A stretch of 64,000 nt of DNA from Draconibacterium sediminis (GTDB taxonomy: Bacteria; Bacteroidota; Bacteroidia; Bacteroidales; Prolixibacteraceae), in assembly GCF_000949475.1 (NCBI RefSeq), contig NZ_JRHC01000002.1:186001-250000 (forward strand). The letters run 5' to 3'. This document shows positions 26,994 through 35,516 of this stretch, piece by piece. Position 1 is the stretch's first letter, and each line of letters opens with the position of its first letter. The position numbers and the translations under genes are program-made. The notes beneath the pieces are model-generated. The model searched no databases. It had not been told where the DNA came from and worked only from the letters and a program-made list of their open reading frames with translations.

Positions 26994-28838
26994 ATGATGA
27001 AGAAAACACTCATACTGGCAAGCTTATTTCTTTTGTTGGTGCCCTTAGTACAGGCGCAGCAACTGTGCTTTGCCCATATTACCGACACCCATGTTGGCGG
27101 AAGTACGGGAGCAGAAGACCTCATTCGAACAGTAAACGACATTAACAGTCAGGACGACATCAACTTTGTTATTTTATCGGGCGACGTAACCGAATTTGGC
27201 TCCGACGAAGAACTCAACGAAGCAAAATCAATCCTGTCAAAATTCAATAAACCCTGGTATGTTGTTCCCGGCAATCACGATTCAAAATGGTCGGAAAGCG
27301 GCAACAACAGTTTTGTTCGCATTTTCGGCTGCGAGGAATTTTCGTTCGAAGCCGGTGGTTACCTGTTTATCGGAACGGCCAGCGGGCCAAACATGCGAAT
27401 GGCACCCGGACTTGTTCCTCACGAACAAATCGTTTATCTCGATTCGATTTTGCAAAACATGAAAGATCCTGAGCAACCCATTATTTTTGTTAACCACTAC
27501 CCGCTCGACAATTCACTGTCGAACTGGTACAAAATCATCGACCGGCTAAAAACATGCAACATTCAGGCAAGTCTACTCGGTCACGGACACGCCAACAAAT
27601 TGTTTGATTTTGAAGGAATTCCGGGTGTAATGAGCCGATCGAACCTGAGAGCAAAAGACGAAATTGGAGGATATAATATTGTTACCATCAAACAAGATAC
27701 GATGTTCTACGCCGAACGCACTCCGGGAGTAAAAACACATGAAGTATGGTGCAGGATACCACTGGTAAATCATCAGTTTAGAGAAAAAGAAAACGACTAC
27801 CCACGCCCCGATTATTCGGGCAACCTGGATTATCCTGAAATAAGCACGGTTTGGGAGTTGCAGGATGTTAGCGATATTGGAACAGGATTAGCCAGCGAAA
27901 AAGGAATTACCGTATACGGAAATGCTGCCGGCGCCATTGTTGCATTGGATGAAAACACGGGCAAATACCTTTGGCAATTTCAAACAAACGGGAAAATCTA
28001 TTCCACACCCGCCATTGCAAAAGACAAAGTGGTTTGTGCATCAACCGATAACAATATCTACTGTCTTGATTTGAAAACAGGAGAGAAAGAATGGAGTTTC
28101 GCTACCGGAAAATCGATTGTGGCCTCACCGGTAATTCACAAAAATTCGGTCTACATCGGATCGTCTGAAGGGATATTTCGTTCAATCGACCTAAAATCGG
28201 GTAAGCTAAACTGGGCCTTCAACGAGGTGAATAATTTTGTGGAAAGTAAACCACTTGTTTACGAGGGTACGGTCTATTTTGGCTCGTGGGGAAATACGTT
28301 TTATGCCCTCAATGCTAAAACCGGGAAACTGGAGTGGAAACGCGAAAAATACAGTAACCGTATGTTATCGCCGGCAGCAGTTTGGCCGGTAGCTGCCAAC
28401 GGTAAAGTATTTATTGTAGCCCCTGATCGGTACATGACCGCTCTCGAAGCTAAAACTGGAGAGGAAATCTGGCATTCGAAAGAATACTCCTGCCGCGAAT
28501 CAATCGGCATTTCAGACGACGGCAAACTGGTTTACATTAAAAATATGACCGAAGGAAATGTTGATGCTTTTTACACTTCAGCCAACGAACAAAAGCTGGC
28601 ATGGGAATGCAACGCAGAGCTGGGATATGAAATTGCTCCCTCACCGATTACAGAGGCCGGAAACCTGGTTTTTGTGCCTACAACAGAAGGAATTGTATGC
28701 GCCATAAACAAAACAACGCACCAGATAGCCTGGAAATACAAACTGTCTAATGCGCTGGTAAACCACATTCTTCCCATCGATAATCAACGCGTGCTGGTTT
28801 CATTACTCGACGGAAAAGTCCTGTGCTTGCAATATTGA
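26994..28838 (+). CDS. Exported metallophosphoesterase fused to a PQQ-like beta-propeller
   Basis: The 614-aa protein has a signal peptide (to about residue 21, LVQAQ). The calcineurin-like phosphoesterase domain spans about 22-260 with all metal motifs: ITDTHVGG (Asp31, His33), LSGDVTEF, VPGNHDS, VNHYPLD and LLGHGHANK. Residues about 285-614 are repeats of an outer-membrane-assembly/PQQ-type propeller (ALDENTGKYLWQF, CLDLKTGEKEWSF, ALNAKTGKLEWKR, ALEAKTGEEIWHS). The N-terminal half should hydrolyse a phosphomono- or diester, and the propeller probably binds a polymer or partner. Its place after NamZ suggests a phosphate-bearing wall component such as teichoic-acid linkages. That substrate is speculation. 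Confidence 0.85.
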   Translation: MMKKTLILASLFLLLVPLVQAQQLCFAHITDTHVGGSTGAEDLIRTVNDINSQDDINFVILSGDVTEFGSDEELNEAKSILSKFNKPWYVVPGNHDSKWSESGNNSFVRIFGCEEFSFEAGGYLFIGTASGPNMRMAPGLVPHEQIVYLDSILQNMKDPEQPIIFVNHYPLDNSLSNWYKIIDRLKTCNIQASLLGHGHANKLFDFEGIPGVMSRSNLRAKDEIGGYNIVTIKQDTMFYAERTPGVKTHEVWCRIPLVNHQFREKENDYPRPDYSGNLDYPEISTVWELQDVSDIGTGLASEKGITVYGNAAGAIVALDENTGKYLWQFQTNGKIYSTPAIAKDKVVCASTDNNIYCLDLKTGEKEWSFATGKSIVASPVIHKNSVYIGSSEGIFRSIDLKSGKLNWAFNEVNNFVESKPLVYEGTVYFGSWGNTFYALNAKTGKLEWKREKYSNRMLSPAAVWPVAANGKVFIVAPDRYMTALEAKTGEEIWHSKEYSCRESIGISDDGKLVYIKNMTEGNVDAFYTSANEQKLAWECNAELGYEIAPSPITEAGNLVFVPTTEGIVCAINKTTHQIAWKYKLSNALVNHILPIDNQRVLVSLLDGKVLCLQY

Positions 28839-28880
28839 TAAGTAAAGGTTTTACAATAAAACTAAAAGAATAATTCGAAT

Positions 28881-28909
28881 AAAACGGCCGCTCAATGTGG
28901 TCGTTTTTT
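28881..28909. terminator. Terminator between convergent genes
   Basis: AAAACGGCC (28881-28889) pairs with GGTCGTTTT (28899-28907) with one G-U, followed by TT. It ends the peptidoglycan operon and, with the A-tract on the other side, may also serve the convergent regulator gene. Confidence 0.7.
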
Positions 28910-28979
28910 ATTGGGAGCAGATTTCAATTGAAGAACTTGCGGAAAAAAGCAGGAGTTACACCAAGGTTTTATTAACTTC

Positions 28980-31034
28980 TTATATCAGTCCCTTATCCAC
29001 CAAAACTTTCTCTATCGTCTCATGATTTTTCCAAAACCGATCTTTTATCTTTTGAAGCGTTTTTCGGTATTCCGGATTGTTTTCCATGGGTTTCAAAATC
29101 GGATCTATATCCTGGAAAACTAAAATCCAGTACTGGTAATTATCCTGTGTTGCAAAAATTTTGAGCTGTTCGATCGCCTCCTCGTATTTCCCCTCATAAG
29201 CATACATTACCGCCATGCTCGCACTTTTATAAATCGATTCATCGTTATTGCAATAGGCCTTATAATTATCGAGAAACCTAGAAGCCTGTTCCTGCAAACC
29301 CATCTTCTGATATACCCAGGCAATTTTAATATCCTCCTGCGGATAAATATTCAGTCCGTATTGGTCGCGGGCTTCAACAAACTTTTCGAAATAAAAAAAG
29401 GCACTGTCATATTGTTCCTGGTAAAAATAAACTTTTGCCACTTCCTGCAAAAGATCCAGCCGGGTAGTATCCTTGCGCCACTCCTTAAGCATTAATTTTT
29501 TGGTCCGCTCTGCATCGCCGTCTTTAGCATACAAAATATAAGTTTTCACCAGCGGTGCATAATAATTCTCAGGATTGAAATCCAACGATTTTTCGATATA
29601 AGTAGCCGCCTCATCAACAAACCCATTTTGAATAAGCGCATTACTCAAGTGCAAATAGATGAAACTTTTGCCAATAGAATCGTTCGCTGCAATATCAAGC
29701 TGAATACCTTTTAGCGCATACTCGAGGTATTTCGCGGTGTTCGGAATTACACGGGCATACAAATCGGCGAGCATCTGCACCACCGCCGATGAGTTGGGAT
29801 TGTATTCCAGCGCCTTTTCTAAATGTGGCAAAGCCAGATTGTACTCCTCCATCTGCATATAATAAAGTGCCTTGGCAATAAGGCTTTCGGCGGAACGTGA
29901 GTCGTAAAGCAGCGCTTTATCAGCAAAATTGTTGATTTCCTCAGTGTATTGTTTTTCCTTTTGGTTCACATCGAGAAAGTAATACGAAATAGCCACATTT
30001 GCGTAAGCCAGCGCAAACTCACCGTCCTCGTCTATTGCTTTCTCAAACAAAAAAATCGCCTTCTCCAGATTCTCCTGCGTTCGGTTATAATACAAATTAA
30101 GTGCCTGCAAGTAATAGTCGTAGGCCTCTAAATTTTCTGTCGGTATTTTCTCTATTTGTTTTATTTCGTCAGGCGTTACAACGGCTTTAATAGCATCAGC
30201 AATTTTCCGGGCCACTTCATTCTGAAGCGCAAATACATCGTCCACTTCACGGCTGTATTGTTCGCTCCAAATTGGCCGGTCGGTGGCGGCTTCAATCAAC
30301 TGAATATTCAGCAAAACCTGGTTCCCAAAACGTTGGCCACTTCCCTCCACCAGGTAATTCACATTCAATTCATCTGCAATTTCCGGAATAGCTTTATCGG
30401 TATCGCGATACTTTGCTACCGAAGTCCGGCTAACAACACGCAAATCGCCAATCTTCTGCAGGTTGTTTAATGTCGATTCCATGAGCCCGTTAACAAAGTA
30501 CAGGTTCAGCGAATCGCTGCTTTCGTTTACAAAAGGCAACACGGCAATCGATTTCTCCAATTCAACCGGAGTCTCGTTTTTTCTGCTGAGAAGTAAAACC
30601 GATACAACAATTACGACGATAACCATTGCCCCAATTCCATACCATTTGTATTTTTTGAAACCACTTTCCTGAACATCTTCGTTCTCTTCCCGTATTACTC
30701 CTTTCCGCACTTCGCCGGGAGAATACCCGTATTGTTCGCGAAAACATTTAATGAAATACGAGGTGTTACCAAAACCAACCTGGAATGAAATTTCGGCTAC
30801 CGTAAGTGTGGTAAGTTTTAGCAGTTCCAGGCCTTTTGTTACACGAACCTGACGGATAAACTGACTTGCCGAAAGCTGAGTATGTGTTTTTATTTTTCGG
30901 AGCAAACTGGAACGACTCATATTCATGAGATCGGCCAGTTCGGAAACGCCAAATTGCTCATTCGCGATATTCTCCAGAATGATCGCTTCTGCTTTTTCGA
31001 TAAAATCTGCTCCAAAAATTGATGTGTCCGACAT
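28980..31034 (-). CDS. Membrane-tethered AraC-type regulator with FlgO-like and TPR sensor region
   Basis: In this 684-aa protein the DNA-binding domain comes first: an AraC/XylS double helix-turn-helix (about 10-110, ELADLMNMSRSSLLRKIKTHT and ISFQVGFGNTSYFIKCFREQYGYSPGEVR). One membrane helix (about 131-150, IGAMVIVVIVVSVLLL) follows, then a FlgO/TolB-N-like domain (about 160-280, KSIAVLPFVNESSDSLNLYFVNGLMESTL) and TPR repeats to the C-terminus. The order recalls CadC/ToxR one-component regulators, with the winged helix replaced by an AraC domain. The C-terminal part would lie in the periplasm. It is convergent with the peptidoglycan operon. Its targets are unknown; that operon and the divergent lipoprotein operon are both candidates. 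Confidence 0.85.
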   Translation of the reverse strand: MSDTSIFGADFIEKAEAIILENIANEQFGVSELADLMNMSRSSLLRKIKTHTQLSASQFIRQVRVTKGLELLKLTTLTVAEISFQVGFGNTSYFIKCFREQYGYSPGEVRKGVIREENEDVQESGFKKYKWYGIGAMVIVVIVVSVLLLSRKNETPVELEKSIAVLPFVNESSDSLNLYFVNGLMESTLNNLQKIGDLRVVSRTSVAKYRDTDKAIPEIADELNVNYLVEGSGQRFGNQVLLNIQLIEAATDRPIWSEQYSREVDDVFALQNEVARKIADAIKAVVTPDEIKQIEKIPTENLEAYDYYLQALNLYYNRTQENLEKAIFLFEKAIDEDGEFALAYANVAISYYFLDVNQKEKQYTEEINNFADKALLYDSRSAESLIAKALYYMQMEEYNLALPHLEKALEYNPNSSAVVQMLADLYARVIPNTAKYLEYALKGIQLDIAANDSIGKSFIYLHLSNALIQNGFVDEAATYIEKSLDFNPENYYAPLVKTYILYAKDGDAERTKKLMLKEWRKDTTRLDLLQEVAKVYFYQEQYDSAFFYFEKFVEARDQYGLNIYPQEDIKIAWVYQKMGLQEQASRFLDNYKAYCNNDESIYKSASMAVMYAYEGKYEEAIEQLKIFATQDNYQYWILVFQDIDPILKPMENNPEYRKTLQKIKDRFWKNHETIEKVLVDKGLI

Positions 31035-31246
31035 GCTGAATTTAATTGACCCGAAAGTAGAAAAATTTATGAAAATGCAGACGTAAAAAAGCCCGCTTGC
31101 TTCAAATGTGGCATTGTTGCATCATAGTTTTTATACCCGATTCAAACTTAACACTTATCGCTGCATATGGTTTAAATCAAGCGTTTGCGATTGGCTCATC
31201 TTTGTACAAACAATTTTCAAAATCAAAAACATTAAAATTTTAAAAG

Positions 31247-31837
31247 ATGAAGACACTAAAAAGAATTTCAATGAAAACCGTAGTTAACTTTTCGTTCATT
31301 TTACTTTTAATATTAACGTCGTGCGCTAATTCAGGAAGTAATAATACAGAAAACAGTACAAAAGCAAAATCGACAGTTGAGAAGCCAAAAATCGGCATGC
31401 AAGAGGCAATAATGTCGAACAACATCGAAGCCATAAAACAACACATTGAGGCAGGAAGCGATATTAATTTAAAAGACCAGATGAGTGGTTCAACACCCTT
31501 AATTTCGGCCGTGTCGTTTGGCAGAAAAGAAATTACAAAAGCATTGATAGATGCCGGTGCCGACCTGAACCTGAAAAACAACGACGGATCGACTGCCCTG
31601 CATTCTGCCGCCTTTTTCTGCCACCTGGAAATTGTGCAAATGCTTATTGATGCAAAAGCCGACAAAACCTTAAAAAACAATTACGGCGCAACGGCACGCG
31701 AATCAGTTTTGGCTCCGTTTGCCGAAATGAAACCTATTTACCAAATGATGCAGCAACAATTAGGGCCACTCGGCATAACCATCGATTTAGAGGAAGTGGA
31801 AAAAAACCGCCCTGTAGTTGCCATGATGTTGCAGTAA
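31247..31837 (+). CDS. Ankyrin-repeat lipoprotein
   Basis: The 196-aa protein has a lipoprotein signal ending LLLILTSC and a low-complexity Ser/Asn/Lys spacer. Three ankyrin repeats follow (AIMSNNIEAIKQHIEAGSDIN, then GSTPLISAVSFGRKEITKALI, then GSTALHSAAFFCHLEIVQMLI). Ankyrin repeats bind proteins, and the partner is not evident. Two in-frame ATGs exist (31247 and 31271); the second gives a more usual signal length. It starts a three-gene run with the acyltransferase (15 bases on) and the serine hydrolase. Confidence 0.85.
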   Translation: MKTLKRISMKTVVNFSFILLLILTSCANSGSNNTENSTKAKSTVEKPKIGMQEAIMSNNIEAIKQHIEAGSDINLKDQMSGSTPLISAVSFGRKEITKALIDAGADLNLKNNDGSTALHSAAFFCHLEIVQMLIDAKADKTLKNNYGATARESVLAPFAEMKPIYQMMQQQLGPLGITIDLEEVEKNRPVVAMMLQ

Positions 31838-31852
31838 TCAGTTTAAAGTTAA

Positions 31853-32947
31853 ATGAAAATGAAAACAGAAAGAAGATACGATATTGATTGGTTACGCGTG
31901 TTGGCAATCGGGTTATTACTGATCTACCACATTGCCATTGTATTTCAACCGTGGGCCATGTTTGTGGGCTTTATAAAAAGCAACGAAAGCCTTGAAACTT
32001 TGTGGAAACCGATGACCTTGCTTAACGTTTGGCGAATTCCACTCTTGTTCTATGTTTCGGGAATGGGTTTGTATTTTGCCATGCAAAAACGCAACTATGC
32101 ACAGTTACTAACCGAACGTACCCTCCGGATTCTTATTCCATTGATTTTGGGGGCACTGGCCATTGCGCCTCTCCATTTTATCATTTTTCAGAAGTTCTAC
32201 AATTTGCCTTTAGGTTATTACCCGCACATGGGACATTTGTGGTTTCTCGGAAACATCTTTGTTTATGTGTTAGTACTTACGCCTTTGTTTTTTTACCTGA
32301 TGAAAAACAAGGAAGGAAAATTCAGAAAAGCACTGTCTACTTTAATGAAAAATCCATTTGGACCTTTAGTGTTATCAGTATTTTTTATTGCTGAAACGCT
32401 GCTTGTAAAACCTCAAATATTTTCTGTTTACGCCGAAACATGGCATGGCTTTTTTCTCGGTTTGCTGGCCTTCTTTTTTGGTTTTCTGTTTGTATACAGC
32501 GGACAGCAATTTTGGCAAACCGTATCGAAATGGAAATGGCTCTACCTTGGCTTAGCCGTGGTTTTATACATCATTCGTTTGCAGCTATTCGAAACCAATT
32601 CGCCGGCTTACCTCATGGCCATCGAATCAAACTGCTGGATATTTGGCATCTTCGGTCTGGGTTATCAATACCTCAACAAACCAAGTGCCGCACTCAGTTA
32701 TTTAAGCCAGGCTGCTTATCCTGTGTACATAATTCATATGTTTGCGTTATATGCAGGTTCACTGCTGATTTTACCAACGCAGCTACCGCCAATGGCTAAA
32801 TTTGTTGCATTAACCGCATTTACTTTTGTCACGTGCTATGGTATCTATGAATTTATGATAAAAAGGATTGGATTTTTACGCCCACTGTTTGGATTAAAAC
32901 CTAAAGTCAACAAATTAGAAAAGAAACTGTTACAGGAAGCTGTATAA
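31853..32947 (+). CDS. Acyltransferase 3 family membrane protein
   Basis: The 364-aa protein has about ten membrane helices. It begins with RRYDIDWLRVLAIGLLLIYHIAIVF, where the conserved Arg and His of acyltransferase-3 proteins are visible, and contains MGHLWFLGNIFVYVLV. Family members O-acetylate or O-succinylate surface polysaccharides, lipids or peptidoglycan from the cytoplasmic acyl donor. Its substrate is not deducible. It is co-directional with the ankyrin lipoprotein and serine hydrolase, with short gaps. Confidence 0.85.
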   Translation: MKMKTERRYDIDWLRVLAIGLLLIYHIAIVFQPWAMFVGFIKSNESLETLWKPMTLLNVWRIPLLFYVSGMGLYFAMQKRNYAQLLTERTLRILIPLILGALAIAPLHFIIFQKFYNLPLGYYPHMGHLWFLGNIFVYVLVLTPLFFYLMKNKEGKFRKALSTLMKNPFGPLVLSVFFIAETLLVKPQIFSVYAETWHGFFLGLLAFFFGFLFVYSGQQFWQTVSKWKWLYLGLAVVLYIIRLQLFETNSPAYLMAIESNCWIFGIFGLGYQYLNKPSAALSYLSQAAYPVYIIHMFALYAGSLLILPTQLPPMAKFVALTAFTFVTCYGIYEFMIKRIGFLRPLFGLKPKVNKLEKKLLQEAV

Positions 32948-32976
32948 GAAACTTCACTGAGAATAAAATTGCTAGA

Positions 32977-34029
32977 ATGAAAAAAAAACACACAATATTA
33001 ATAATACGAATTATGCTCCTTACAGGAACCGCCATATCACTATTTTTTGTGCCATGGTTATTACTCAGAATCATGCTCACTCCACTTCCTGATACCGTTC
33101 AGGGACAACTCGATAAGAGTATAAAGTATGGTTTCGACGGAATAATTGTGTACGTTGATGAAGCCGAAAAAGAACCTGCGTTTTATGCTGCAGGATATAA
33201 AAACAGGGAAAACAAAATTCCGGCCGATCCACATTCATTATTCAAAATCGCCAGTATCAGCAAATTATACGATGCTGTTGCAATAACCAAACTGGTTAGC
33301 GACGGGCGTTTATCGCTGGATAAAACGCTGGCCGATTACTTCCCTCAACTGGTAGGAAGAATTGAAAATGCCGACCAGATTACACTGAGAATGATGGTGC
33401 AGCACCGAAGCGGAATTCCCAATTTAACCGATACACCAAACTTTTGGGCAGAACCACCATCAAGCAGCCAGGAAGCACTTGAACGTGTGCTTGATTTACC
33501 GGCCGATTTTGCCGCCGATGCCAAGTATCGGTACTCGAACACCAATTATTTGTTGATTTCGATGCTGATTGAAAAAGTGACGGGAGAAGATGTTTTTCAG
33601 ACGATAAAAAAAGAAATTCTGGATCCGCTTGGGCTGAAAAACACTTTTGGTGGTGTAACCGAGGAAAACATCGATGATGTAATGAGCGGTTATTACGTTG
33701 GAATAGAAGAAGATATTAAAGCCGGTGATTACGGAACTAAACTGACTTCGATGGTTGCCAGTGCGGAAGATGTTGGTATTTTTCTGCGGGCATTAAACAA
33801 CGGTACGGTTTTTAACAATGGCGAGCAGGAAATCTATTCCTCCATTTACGTTTACGAACACACCGGATTGATGCCGGGTTATATGAGCATTGCCAAATAC
33901 CACAAAGACATCGACGCGGTTGTTGTTCAATTTGTAAATACCACCGATTTTCAAGGACTACATTGGAGTATAATGGAAATTGTATACCGGCGGGTAGTAA
34001 AAATTGTGAAGCACCAACACAACAAATAA
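32977..34029 (+). CDS. Beta-lactamase-fold serine hydrolase
   Basis: The 350-aa protein has an N-terminal membrane anchor or signal (about 5-30). Class-C/DD-peptidase motifs are present: SISK (in FKIASISKLYD), YSN (YRYSNTNYLLI) and a C-terminal EHTGLMPGY that resembles the KTG box region. Such enzymes are D-aminopeptidases, DD-carboxypeptidases or esterases. Resistance to beta-lactams should not be assumed. It is the last gene of the run, 23 bases from the convergent ppgK. Confidence 0.82.
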   Translation: MKKKHTILIIRIMLLTGTAISLFFVPWLLLRIMLTPLPDTVQGQLDKSIKYGFDGIIVYVDEAEKEPAFYAAGYKNRENKIPADPHSLFKIASISKLYDAVAITKLVSDGRLSLDKTLADYFPQLVGRIENADQITLRMMVQHRSGIPNLTDTPNFWAEPPSSSQEALERVLDLPADFAADAKYRYSNTNYLLISMLIEKVTGEDVFQTIKKEILDPLGLKNTFGGVTEENIDDVMSGYYVGIEEDIKAGDYGTKLTSMVASAEDVGIFLRALNNGTVFNNGEQEIYSSIYVYEHTGLMPGYMSIAKYHKDIDAVVVQFVNTTDFQGLHWSIMEIVYRRVVKIVKHQHNK

Positions 34030-34052
34030 AGATGAACAAAAGGATCCAAATC

Positions 34053-34787
34053 TTACTTATAAACCATATTTAAAGCAGCGCCGATAATTCCGGCGTTGTT
34101 TTCCATTTCGGCAGGTACAACGGGTGTATCAACATTAATGTATTCTTCAAACTTGTCCATTTTCTTACTTACGCCGCCGCCAACAATAAATAGGTTGGGA
34201 TTAAACATCCTGTCGTAATAATCCAGCGCATTGTTAAAACGTTTACCCCACTCTTCCCACGACAGATCTTTTCTTTTGCGCACCGAATCAGCTGAATAGC
34301 GTTCTATGGTTTTGCCTTTAAATTCAAGGTGGCCCAGCTCCAGATTCGGAACCAGGTGTTTATCGATAAAAATAACGGTCCCGATTCCGGTTCCTACAGT
34401 AAGTAAAAACACCATGCCTTTTGCCTTGGCTCCGGCACCAAAATGGATCTCGGCAATTCCGGCAGCATCGGCATCGTTTACACACTCAACTTCGCAGCCT
34501 GTTTTCTCGGATAATTGTTTGTTAACTTCCTGCCCGATCCAACTGTTATCGATGTTCGCTGCCGTCAGCATCACACCGTTTTTTACTACGGCAGGTACAC
34601 CAACCCCAACTTTACCTTTCCAGTTAAAATGTTCAGTAAGCTCTGCCATTACCTCCGCCACAGCATCAGGAGTTGCAGGTTGTGGTGTATCAATACGGTG
34701 TCGTTCTGTAACAAGTTCTCCGGTTTTTGTATCAACAATTGCTCCTTTAATTCCCGATCCGCCAAAATCAATTCCAAGTACTTCCAT
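34053..34787 (-). CDS. ppgK: Polyphosphate glucokinase (ROK family)
   Basis: The 244-aa cytoplasmic kinase is of the length typical for polyphosphate glucokinases. It has the phosphate-binding motif [11 protein letters not shown] (about 5-15), the catalytic segment [11 protein letters not shown], and [26 protein letters not shown]. The enzyme phosphorylates glucose with polyphosphate or ATP. The ROK zinc-binding cysteine motif is absent, as expected for this subgroup. Confidence 0.88.
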   Translation of the reverse strand: MEVLGIDFGGSGIKGAIVDTKTGELVTERHRIDTPQPATPDAVAEVMAELTEHFNWKGKVGVGVPAVVKNGVMLTAANIDNSWIGQEVNKQLSEKTGCEVECVNDADAAGIAEIHFGAGAKAKGMVFLLTVGTGIGTVIFIDKHLVPNLELGHLEFKGKTIERYSADSVRKRKDLSWEEWGKRFNNALDYYDRMFNPNLFIVGGGVSKKMDKFEEYINVDTPVVPAEMENNAGIIGAALNMVYK

Positions 34788-34892
34788 TTTTTTATCGTTT
34801 TTGATCTTCTAATTTACGATAATGATTTCGTTCAGTTGCAATGAATTTTAATTTAGCTCGAATCAGACCATATTTCGGTAAGTAAAATAAAG

Positions 34893-34982
34893 TGTCACGC
34901 AGATCTCGCAGATTTACGCAGAAAAAAACTTTCACCCCAATGGGTGAAAGAAAATCAGCGCTAATCTGCGTTATCAGCGTGA
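34893..34982. repeat. Intergenic composite inverted repeat
   Basis: The outer arms TCACGC (34895-34900) and GCGTGA (34977-34982) carry repeated CGCAGAT / ATCTGCG motifs and enclose a perfect inner hairpin, CTTTCACCC (34929-34937) / GGGTGAAAG (34942-34950). The element is palindromic at two levels and lies between ppgK and an ACT gene. It looks like a dispersed repeat; copies elsewhere in the genome cannot be checked here. Confidence 0.7.
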
Positions 34983-35029
34983 AATAACAAAATCTTGCGA
35001 ATTATAGCTTGGAAACGGCTAAACACAAA

Positions 35030-35061
35030 AAAAGCGAATTTCCTTCCGGAAATCCGCTTTT
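35030..35061. terminator. Bidirectional-looking terminator after the ACT/paaK genes
   Basis: AAAAGCGAATTTCC (35030-35043) pairs with GGAAATCCGCTTTT (35048-35061) with one mismatch. The A-tract to its left supplies the minus-strand T-run, so it ends the leftward paaK-ACT unit. Confidence 0.8.
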
Positions 35062-35083
35062 GTATTTTCTTGTCAATGTGCTA

Positions 35084-35512
35084 TTACAGCTGATACAATT
35101 CATCAGCCCGTAATAATTCGGTTTTATGTTTTTGCAGCATTTCCACACAACGCTCAACTCGTGTTGGGCGAATTACGGTTACAGCCCCTTCATCTTTCAT
35201 CGAAAAGGCATACATGTATTCAATAAACACCTCTTCTTTTTGCAGAATATCAAGCAGCTTGCTCAAACTCCCCGGTTTATTTGGTGTTTTGGCCAAAACA
35301 ACATCGGTGGTTTTTACCGAAAACTCGTTTTCTTTTAATACCGCGCATGCTTTATCCGGGTCGGAAACAATCATGCGCAGAATCCCGAAATCAGAAGTAT
35401 CGGCAATGGTAAACGCCGACAGATTTATTTCGGCATCGGCCAGTATTTTTGTCACTTCGTTTAATCGTCCTGACTTGTTCTCTAAAAAAACAGATACTTG
35501 TTTGATGATCAT
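35084..35512 (-). CDS. Tandem ACT-domain amino-acid-binding protein
   Basis: The 142-aa protein is made of two ACT folds (about 1-70, IIKQVSVFLENKSGRLNEVTKILA, and 71-142, LAKTPNKPGSLSKLLDILQ). ACT pairs bind amino acids and act as allosteric sensors. It starts 4 bases after the phenylacetate-CoA ligase stop, so the two are surely co-transcribed. It probably senses an aromatic amino acid or related ligand (inference). Confidence 0.88.
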   Translation of the reverse strand: MIIKQVSVFLENKSGRLNEVTKILADAEINLSAFTIADTSDFGILRMIVSDPDKACAVLKENEFSVKTTDVVLAKTPNKPGSLSKLLDILQKEEVFIEYMYAFSMKDEGAVTVIRPTRVERCVEMLQKHKTELLRADELYQL

Positions 35513-35516
35513 GACT

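Noticed and set aside
32977..34029. Antibiotic-resistance beta-lactamase
   Set aside because: Motifs SISK and YSN fit the wide serine-hydrolase family, but nothing in sequence or context indicates beta-lactam hydrolysis.
34893..34982. CRISPR array
   Set aside because: The repeated CGCAGAT units are short and irregularly spaced and form a palindrome; there are no uniform repeats and spacers, and no cas genes in the window.
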